Source of the DNA: Smittium culicis
Taxonomy: Eukaryota; Kickxellomycota; Harpellomycetes; Harpellales; Legeriomycetaceae
Length of the DNA stretch: 18,672 nt
Reading direction: 5' to 3'
Assembly (NCBI GenBank): GCA_001970855.1
Contig: LSSN01001365.1
Location: 1 to 18,672, forward strand
The notes below the pieces were generated by a model, which did not search any database, was not told the DNA's origin, and saw only the letters and a program-made list of their open reading frames with translations. The position numbers and the translations under genes are program-made. Shown piece after piece: positions 11,141-18,672 of the stretch; the stretch's first letter is position 1; each line of letters begins with the position of its first letter.

Positions 11141-11362
11141 TAATTATTTTTTTTTACAGTGAGGTCAATTGTGAGTCCCAAATCCCTAATAAATTCCAAT
11201 ATAGGAATAATAACTATATTAAGCGTAACAAAAGATTTTATTCATCTTTATTCCTATTTTATCATAAACTAGGCAAACATTGGGTGCTTTTTTATTTATA
11301 TCTGATATTCAGTTAACGCCAGTGAAGCAGATTTGTATGCCTTAATTGATCCTACTTTAAGT

Positions 11363-11581
11363 TTATCGATGACATACATTTCCGCAAGAAAATTTAACAT
11401 CTGTGGCACGGAGATCAGAATCGTCAAATATGTTGATATTCTCGAGTTTAAGAATCGTTTCTAAATCTAGGTTTACATTGATCTGCGCCGAACGCATCTT
11501 TCGTTTGAAATTATAAAATCGACTGCACATGTTCCGTACCTTGCGTTTTGAGGGAACGTCTTTAATCCACCAGGTTGTCAA
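11363..11581 (-). pseudogene. Open piece between RNase H and recombinase of the DIRS-type element
   Basis: A 72-residue minus-strand frame starts MTTWWIKDVPSKRKV and includes INVNLDLETILKLENI. It lies in the order expected for the N-terminal part of the recombinase ORF, ahead of the GFLR box. I recognise no motif within it, so the assignment rests on position alone. Confidence 0.4.
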
Positions 11582-11889
11582 GATCTAATGCTTGATTTCA
11601 GAGAGCGGGGATTTTTCGCTTTTGGGATTGGATATTGTAATTTTTGGTTGGAGTTTTATCGACTGAGATATTGAAAGTTCCGCCAGATCTGTAAATCCAG
11701 TTGGCTGAATTCCACTTCGGTTTAATCAGAGTCATTAAGATTTGTTTTCTGTGAACTTTCTGAACCACCTGGGATACCAGATTCCAGGGCGCTCAGCAGT
11801 AAGAGTTGTTGAATCTGGAACATATGTAGGCTAGTGAATTCTGACCCAATGCATTTTGATTTTGTAACAAGCTGTAGTACTGATTCAGC

Positions 11890-12426
11890 TTCCTTTTCAT
11901 GGTGGGTTGCAAACAGATCTACATCGCCAGTACCGTATTATGCATTCAGGGCGTCGAATTTCTTCTGAGATATGGACCATTAGGTCTGGGCAGTCAATCT
12001 GATTGACGCATCCGATGGGTTCAGAAGTGGAGGGACGTATGTTACTTGGGGATGGGTTTTAGTTTTGATAAAGTGTTAGCAAATCCGTTCTGAGATCACC
12101 AATAGTTCTGAGGAGGTTGTAACTCCAAAACTATTGATTTAAGAGTGTATGGCTGTGTTTTCTGAATATAATAACACCGATCTGACCAGCACACTCCTAA
12201 GCTTCATAGAATAAAACACCTTCAGTAGCTTCTTTTCATTGATCCCCATTTCCCTCTGTTTTGAGATCCAGATTCCAGAGTAAGATTAGTTGTACAAAAT
12301 AATAATCCATAATGTATCGCCGAAGTCTGTGAAGATCTCTAACACTGAGGTTTCGGGCAAGAATTGCTGCCTGTTCCATAACGACAGTTGGTTCATCCAA
12401 AACTGCAGGCTCTGAATTTCTGGATT
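11890..12426 (-). pseudogene. RNase H remnant and downstream tail of the DIRS-type element
   Basis: The minus strand encodes NPEIQSLQFWMNQLSLWN, QQFLPETSVLEIFTDFGDTLW, a stop, then GIWISKQREMGINEKKLLKV. The order W...W, FLPET, TD..D..W and E matches the DIRS RNase H; TD near 12330 holds the first catalytic Asp. A later Asp site reads YSENTAIH in place of the usual SDNTTAV, so a catalytic Asp appears lost. NPSDASIRL, WSIS and GDVDLFATHH (about 11903-11935) follow, corresponding to the conserved segment after RNase H in DIRS pol. Several stops break the frame. Confidence 0.8.
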
Positions 12427-12479
12427 CGTCATAATTACAGTAAATGGGAATGATTTTTATAAGAATAAAGCACTTTTAT

Positions 12480-13060
12480 TGAGATCCAAGAGGCGGCGGA
12501 GCATGAGTCTCAAAGGGAGAAAAGCGATAGAAATCGATTTTTCCTTACCAACAAAGCTCTCAAGGTATCACAATGTCGTTTGATCAGCGTTCAATAGCTT
12601 TCTGGCTTCTCTTCGGAGATCCCTGATCTTGGCAGAAGGTACCTTCAGTGAATTTTCTATGGTATTGATCACCATTCCTAGATGAGTGATCGGCTGGGAC
12701 GGCATTGATGAGGACTTCTCTTAATTTATATTGAATCCATCTCGAAGAGCTTGAAGTAGACTAAGCAAATGTTCATTACGCATGCTTCCTTAGTCACACC
12801 CACGATCAATAGATCGTTCAGGTTTTCAAATAATTGGATTACCCTTGCTCTGGCCCATTCCAAAACCATGCAAATAATGTTGATGAATACCAATGACCTC
12901 AGTGATAGCCCGAATGGCAAGACACGAAACTGAAACGAGCGTCTATTCCATTGAAAACGCTGATATTTTCTGCATATCTTGAACACCAGAATGTGCATAA
13001 ATCAATCCCGGAGATCCAGAGACGTGAGATAGTCTTTATGATGGAAGTAATAATCGATTT
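12480..13060 (-). pseudogene. Reverse transcriptase remnant of the DIRS-type element
   Basis: The minus strand reads KDYLTSLDLRD, a TGA where the family has a small residue, then FMHILVFKICRKYQRFQW. FQFRVLPFGLSLRSLVF, ENLNDLLIVGVTKEAC, HLGMVINTIENSLKVP and KIRDLRREARKLLNADQTTL follow. These are motifs A to E and the thumb of a DIRS reverse transcriptase, in order. The longest open piece is 12998-12726, starting MHILVF. Motif C, normally L-D-D, reads L-N-D, so the first catalytic Asp of that motif is gone. There is a frameshift near 12720 and a stop after QTTL. Upstream bases to about 13440 are probably the worn gag-pol junction. Confidence 0.88.
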
Positions 13061-13536
13061 TTAGCGTTTCTTAAGCTAGGGATATTTAGATTATATACGG
13101 GGTAGAATCAGACTTATTCTATGCGCTCAATACTGAATCGTTCAGTGGTGGTGGTTTTTAGTTCTTAGAATTAGTTCTTGATCAAGAATTTATAGCAATC
13201 TTGCACTATTGTTCAGCCAACAGAAATTTGAAGAAGTCCTGTTCAATTGATGGCAGCGCTTTAATTTGTACCGGATGACAGTTGAATCGGTAACTAGATC
13301 CTTGTAGTAATCTACAGATCCTCGGGTTCAGTATCGCCGTTTTTTTCACGTATGAGTTTTTGAACCAAATACGTATACAGCTTTAGCTGAGTTGATTCAT
13401 CCAGGCTTGAGTAGCTATTTCTTGTTACATCGTTTTAGTTAAAAGTAAAATTTTTTTTAAAAAAAATAATATTCTTATTAAAATTTTATATTTGAAAATC
13501 TTTTGTTGATAGAGTACCTTTGCGAAAGAAAAGACG

Positions 13537-13736
13537 ATAAGGATAACGCAATCATGCACTTTATAATCTAAACAATTATAAATTTTCTTAGTTCGTTTTA
13601 TTACACTTTAATTTTTATTGGCTTTTAATTTTCGGTCTAGTGTTATCAAATAAGATGGTAACACTTAATATGTCTCCTCGCCTCGTATAATATAAATTAA
13701 TATTCGACCTAAAGAGCTCGATTAATTATAACAAAA
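13537..13736 (-). repeat. Right inverted terminal repeat of the DIRS-type element
   Basis: It runs from ataaggataacgcaatcatg to gattaattataacaaaa and is the inverted partner of 10249-10448. It is the 5' repeat in element orientation, so it should hold the element promoter. Confidence 0.9.
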
Positions 13737-15189
13737 AGCATGAAAAATGATAAATAACAGGAGGGGGGGGGGTGGCGATTATAAAAATGCTGCAGAGCTC
13801 AGGAAAGTCAAAATAGGCAAGTATGATACTACTCGCCCAAAAATTGGTCAAAGTGAACTCAAAAAAAATAACGCTTAAACAAAAATTCTGTTTATTAAAT
13901 TTCAAGTTGAAGTTTTTATGTTTTGTTTTGTTTTATTGTTAAAAAATATTTTTTCATCAAAATAAAGACCTTATCCTCTATATTTATATATAAATAAATA
14001 CAAAGCTACTAGATATATCGTTTATTCAACTGGGCTCTCTACTACAGAATGTAATCATTAATTTCCTTTATATAAATCTAATAATCTATTCTGACTTCAA
14101 AGAACATTTTAGTCTTTGTAAAAGTACATATTAACTCTTTTTTATACAAAGGGCCCCTGTTTTTATTCTAAAAATAGTATTATTTACAAAATACTATCTT
14201 CCTGTATCACTACCATATAAAAGTTCAATAAGATTATAGCTTAACTTTGAGAAAATAAAAAATCACTGTAATTTGTTATGACCAATTTTACTTTGAGTCA
14301 ATATTGAATTATAAAAAGAAATAATAATTACTATAATAATTAATTCAGATTTCAAAATAGTGAAAATTTAAGTGTATTTAAAGTAAACTGCATAAAAGGC
14401 TGTTTTTCAGAAGAAAAGGATGGCCATTTTCGTTCGTCTCAGAACGCCGAACATATATATATTTATTTTACTATGAAAACAAAATACAATGATCATAAAA
14501 TAATTATTATTGTTTTAAGCGCCCTTTTCAATTATCAGTAATTTCAGATGTGTTTAAAATCATAGCAATTCTCGTAGCAAAATACATTCTCTGTAATAGA
14601 TTGAATTATTAGGAAATTAAATAGCTCCGTTAAATCGGCTCTAAACTCTGTTGAATGTGAATTTAATCTACACCAAGTTTACCTAAATTATTCGTCTCAA
14701 GATTATATCACCTGTTATTTCGTTATTTTAAATTCTATTAAATTGTTATTATACTTTTAGGATCAAGACTTCTGGTTTTTTTTTAGCAGGATCAATTCCT
14801 TATAAACTGGAATTGTCCCTCTCTCTTTGAATCTTAATGACTAGAGGATCGCAATAATTTATTACCATATTATAACTAAATCAAATAAACCTGAAATTGT
14901 GTATCAATAAACCAAAAAAAAAACACAATAAGGACATGAACTTGCTTCGTATCACTAACTTAGAATTCCAATTTATAAAATTGATAATCATTTTTATAAC
15001 TAATCCCAATATAAATAGGATATTTGGGCGAGTCTTTTTTCCTCAATGGGAAAATCACCATTATTCAACCAACTCTGAATAAATTGATAATAAAAAATCG
15101 TAGAAAGCAAAAAAAAAATACCATGAAAAGTGCGAAAAGGTAGCAACGTAGGATGGTATTAGATATGTTTTATAGCAGTTATCAGTTAT
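13737..15189. other. Gap between the DIRS-type element and the LINE relic
   Basis: AT-rich, with no intact gene. A run of ten G residues at 13763-13772 stands out just outside the repeat. A minus-strand open stretch at 14544-14678 reads EFRADLTELFNFLIIQ and later ENVFCYENCYDFKHI before a stop; it may be a relic but I do not recognise it. The endonuclease part of the LINE would be expected near 14500-15190, but I cannot see it. The 61-codon ORF at 14897-15082 shows no convincing domain. Confidence 0.45.
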
Positions 15190-17212
15190 CAAAACTCCTG
15201 TATTTGGTGATATATCGAGCGAAGTACGGGTGTTATATCAAGGCGAAAAAACCAATAAATATAAACTAGAGAATCTAGTGTAAAAAGACAATAAATAACG
15301 CATTGTTAAATCCAAATTTGAAATTAAAGAATTTCACGCTGATCATAATAGCACCTAAAAAAATAGAATTAAAGTGTCAAGTTAATTAATGTGGAATATC
15401 ACTAATACCCATGCTCATCAAATTGATTACAAAATTACTCGCAGTAAGGCCTAATAAAGTCGAGCATTAAAATCAGCTTCTTGGCCAAAGATATAGCAGG
15501 ATTTCGACTCTAATAAGAGTCCTGTAGCTTCAAGCTACTGCTTTATAAAAATCATCAAGCATAATTAAAAAAATCAAAAAGCCGAGTTTTTATAGGTTTT
15601 ATTGTTTTCGAAAAATAGTGTGATGATTTATCTGATAAAGTATTATATAAAAAGGTTTCTATAGATAAAATTAGCTTTATAATGAATAAAATAATGAAAA
15701 TCTCAATGAATGCCTAACAATGGCTGTGGAAATAAAAGGCGAAATATCAATATACTTCAAATACGAATCTGGTGCTAGATAAGGATTTAAAATGATACCT
15801 ATGCTTTTTGAAATATATAAAAACTATTATTCGAATGAATCAAAGATGTTGATTTATATGGCCTAGAAACCGTAAATTCCTGTCCTGGTATTTGTTGATT
15901 TCGCTGTAATTTTAGCCGATCCCGAGAACGGGTTGCAAAATTCAAACCATATAATAACAAAATTATATGAAGAATGCAAAATGGTAGTGAATAATCTAAG
16001 GGTGTGAAGTAATATCAATAAAACAGGTTATAAAAATTGTATTGAAAGCTCATAGTAGACATATTAGACCAGTAGGTAACTATAAATATCTTGATCTAAT
16101 GATATAAAAAAAATGAATACTCTGAAAATTATCAAAAAAAATTTACAGAAAGCTCGTAAATTGCAATTATATATCTACTGATTCGTAAGGAAAAATGATA
16201 CTCGTACAAAATTTAAGGCGACGGTAATTAGGATTTAATTTCTCCACTAACTTAATATGGATGGAAATATTTGGGATTTCATATTGTAGATGTAGAAAAT
16301 TATATAAAATTTTTTATGACGCAACTAGAATATCAGCTAAAGCAAACATATCGACCACAATAAATATTACTAAGATTAAAACCAGAGATTACGAAAATAA
16401 ACGCTAGGGTATATATTTCTCATGATAGAATACATTATAGGAGTATAAAATCAAAGGCCCTTATAGTATTCTTTATTTAATTTCCATCTAAAACACGAAA
16501 ATAACACATGGATCAGCAGATATCTCATATGGATAAAGATATTTAATGCAAAACTAGAACTAGAACTCAAGCTCAAACTATCAAAAAAAAATACTACGCA
16601 TAGATGCAAATATCGACCCAAAGTAACAAAACTGATGAATTAATTCCATGACCCAAAAAAATTATAATCGAATGAGGCTTGAACTTGAGCGCCAAAACCA
16701 TCAAATAGAAATTAGTTTATTAGCTAAAAATAAGAACCAGAAATCATTTTTTAGACAGCAAAAAAATAGCAGTAAAATATGGGGTTTGTTCGACGAACAG
16801 CTTATTCCCTTATGAACATTCTAAAAAAATGCCAAATCGACTGAATCAATTGAACATATTTAACAGCATGCACTCGCTCGCAAACGGTGGGATGAAATAT
16901 TATTGAAAATTATAAATACGAATTTAACGTTAAAAAATAATTTATTTGTAAATAAACATTCTCCTACTAGAGTCTGTATGAATCTAATGGGGAAGATCCT
17001 GAGAGAGAGGATATTGCTCATTACGCTAGCAGTATTTCATGGTACCGAATCACCCCCACTCCGAAAATCGTACTTGAAACAGCTAAATTTCTCTTGAGAA
17101 ATAAATCTAATCCAAAAACATATACTGGAAAGGACTATTGTCCATCAATCCCGTTGACCCAATTGTCACACAAGTGAGGAGGATCCTTATGGGCTGGAGG
17201 TGAGTTGCTTGA
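15190..17212 (+). pseudogene. Decayed LINE-type (non-LTR) retrotransposon, reverse transcriptase and 3' region
   Basis: Reading across stops and frameshifts on the plus strand, the motifs of a LINE reverse transcriptase appear in order. DISSEVRVLYQGEKT and TLIIIAPKK come first, then CGISLIPMLIKLITKLLAV (usual RGISL). AGFRL follows near 15505, then VFIGFIVFEK. YFKYESGAR ends at 15779, where a TAA replaces the Gln of GxRQG, followed by IPMLFEIYKN. FVDFAVILADPENGLQ at about 15891 has FVDF in place of F-A-D-D. PVGNYKYLDLMI lies near 16075-16105 and MEIFGISYCRCRKLYKI near 16262-16315. Further on are LARKRWDEILLKI (about 16875) and, in another frame, HYASSISWYRITPTPK and GKDYCPS (to 17212), typical of the 3' part of such elements. 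The catalytic Asp pair is broken and no frame is intact. The 5' limit is approximate. Confidence 0.85.
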
Positions 17213-17802
17213 AAAGACGCTTACTATTTTTTATTCAATAAAATATTAAATTTTTTCTATCGTATTTTTGTATAACTATTTATTAACAAATTTCTTCAAA
17301 AGCATATTGTTTATCTAAACACTTGAACGCTATTTACAAAAAATAAAAAACAATTTTTAAAGGCTTATTCAGTGTCGAGTCGTTAAATCAAAAAAGAGAT
17401 GGATATTTTATTTCATAAAATTTTAACATTTATCAAAATTAGTCAAATTTAGCTTATAAAAAAATAATTCTATATAAAAATGTCATTTTTCAATGAGTAA
17501 ACTATCTTTTGCCAAGTATAGTTGGATTTATATTTCTTTTTAAAACATTGAAATATAGATTAAATTATGAATGAGTTAATAGCTAGCTGGCACCCAGAAA
17601 TATATAAATTTATTTATATAAAAATTTTTATTTAATTTAATTTATTTTTTGTAAAAATAATTATAAAAAAAAATCATCAACAAGGCTTTTTTTTTTAGCA
17701 AAATAAAAGGTGGTCACATTTATTAGTGTAAATTAACGAATATCGCTAAATAGAAATTAAAACGTTTAGATTTATCTTTAAAACAATCCAAGTACGACTT
17801 AA
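17213..17802. other. Intergenic region at the 3' side of the CSE1 gene
   Basis: Very AT-rich, with no ORF. On the minus strand an AATAAA at 17724-17719, about 80 bases past the CSE1 stop, is a candidate polyadenylation signal. Confidence 0.45.
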
Positions 17803-18672
17803 TTATGCTGAGCGGAAATATAAATCAACAAAAGATTTTTCTGTGGGTTGCAGTAGCGAAACGCTTTCGGTGAAGTTTGAATTTCCAGTAGATACCTGAG
17901 CCTTTATAACGGATCCCATAAACACTCTGAGATCTTTAATTAAAGGACATGGATCGATTATTAGTCCGTCTAATGTTGACAATTTACTGAAGGATGACTG
18001 GTACAAGTCTTGTTCGTCATCAATGCTAGACGCATTAGGCATTAGGTTTTGACTACCAAATCCGTCAGAAACATTGTTGTTAATGGATTCGTCTGTCTGT
18101 TTTGATACTTTTGAAGTTGAATCTTCTACTAGTTTTATTATATTTGCCAAAACCGAAGAAAATAAGACTTTCGAGTCACTAAATTCAAAGAAAGTAGGGT
18201 TGTTTATCAAGCACATATATCCAACAGTAACGTACTTAATTTCAGCAAAGTTGCGGATTGTGTTATCTATCGAGCTAACTAATATACCACTTAATAAACC
18301 GGCTAAAAGTTGTGGCTGAATCTCGTTCAAAGTGCTTATAAGCGTTGTAACATATTCACCATTCATACTACTATAGTTATTGCTGGAGATGGCTGTAGAA
18401 ATTGCAGTGGAATCAATAGCGGAAAAAAAGCCAACGAATTTAGTGACAAGCTTTACGTACTTTGGGGTCTTTTTAGATTGTAATCGGTTTAAGATAAGCA
18501 TAAAAATGGGCTTTAAATACTGTTTTAGTAGACTCCTATTTAAGGTAATATAGGTTAAAAAAAATTATAGAAAAATCTAAGCGAAGTTAAAAATTAATCA
18601 AAAAGCTTACAGAGGAACATGCAAAACAATTGAATCTAATAGTTCGAATGCATAATGATCATTTGATTTGTA
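17803..18672 (-). CDS. CSE1: Exportin Cse1/CAS (exportin-2), C-terminal part, 5' end outside the window
   Basis: Two minus-strand exons, 18672-18611 (partial) and 18535-17803, join across a 75-base GT-AG intron in phase 2 and give the last 264 residues. Cse1 returns importin-alpha from nucleus to cytoplasm with Ran-GTP; it is built of HEAT repeats and is about 950-970 residues in other species. The first exon reads SNDHYAFELLDSIVLHVP, matching the family's NDHxxFxLLxSI helix. After the intron, YLKPIFMLILNRLQSKKTPK matches its QIFxLLFxRLQxSKTxK segment. Then come NEIQPQLLAGLLSGIL and, near the end, an acidic stretch (SIDDEQDLYQSSFSKL) matching the family's D.EDTPGYQTAFSQL region. The C-terminus ends YFRSA. 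The ATG at 18501 is internal, not the start. Nothing is broken within the window. Confidence 0.88.

Larger units (their letters stand above)
10249..13736 (-). mobile_element. Degenerate DIRS-type tyrosine-recombinase retrotransposon with inverted terminal repeats
   Basis: The element is bounded by inverted repeats of about 200 bases, which is the DIRS hallmark, unlike the direct LTRs of Ty1 and Ty3. On the minus strand, from 13736 towards 10249, it carries in order a reverse transcriptase, an RNase H with the downstream DVDLFAT tail, and a tyrosine recombinase. A partial copy of the repeat end lies just inside the 10249 terminus. DIRS elements copy RNA to DNA and integrate through a circular intermediate using the recombinase, so they make no target-site duplication; I see none. 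All coding parts contain stops and frameshifts, so the element is dead. Its length of about 3.5 kb is below that of intact DIRS elements (about 5-6 kb), with little left of gag. Class is well supported; the subfamily is not determined. Confidence 0.9.

Noticed and set aside
11002..11316. Plus-strand ORF of 104 codons
   Set aside because: It is antisense to the recombinase remnant, whose conserved motifs are on the minus strand; its own translation shows no domain.
16903..17097. Plus-strand ORF of 64 codons as a separate small gene
   Set aside because: Its start is internal to a LINE-like segment (LARKRWDEILLKI upstream in frame), and a shifted frame carries the conserved WYR..P region, so it is part of the relic.
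18074..18319. Plus-strand ORF of 81 codons
   Set aside because: Antisense to the conserved CSE1 exon.

Overview
The window is AT-rich eukaryotic DNA with intact genes split by many short GT-AG introns. I delimited 16 introns of 65 to 138 bases. The short introns, the housekeeping proteins and the kinds of retroelement relics suggest a small-intron, AT-rich fungus, possibly an early-diverging lineage such as Harpellales (Smittium-like). That placement is inference. There are no CRISPR arrays, operons, recognisable tRNAs or rRNAs.

Genes. Left edge (about 3-98): a possible 3' end of a plus-strand membrane-protein gene. 513-2700, minus: a ten-exon gene for a 440-residue protein I do not recognise; all its exons are short, so it is easily missed, but the phases join perfectly. 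3751-4277, plus: the TFIIA small (gamma) subunit, three exons. 5399-8622, plus: the 26S proteasome base subunit Rpn1/PSMD2, five exons, 934 residues. 17803-18672, minus: the C-terminal 264 residues of the exportin Cse1/CAS, running off the right edge. The recognised genes serve transcription initiation, protein degradation and nuclear export. They look like unrelated housekeeping neighbours, not a pathway.

Between Rpn1 and Cse1 lies about 9 kb of decayed mobile DNA. 9065-10248 holds a relic that looks like gag plus retroviral-type protease, full of stops. 10249-13736 is a DIRS-type tyrosine-recombinase retrotransposon on the minus strand: about 200-base inverted terminal repeats, an internal copy of the repeat end resembling a DIRS internal complementary region, and broken reverse transcriptase, RNase H and tyrosine recombinase. 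It abuts the gag-protease relic, so it may be nested in it. 15190-17212 is a dead LINE-like reverse transcriptase on the plus strand.

The remaining gaps (99-512, 2701-3750, 4278-5398, 8623-9064, 13737-15189, 17213-17802) show no gene I can support. I see no convincing new multi-gene system; the most novel items are the unrecognised ten-exon gene and the architecture of the DIRS element.
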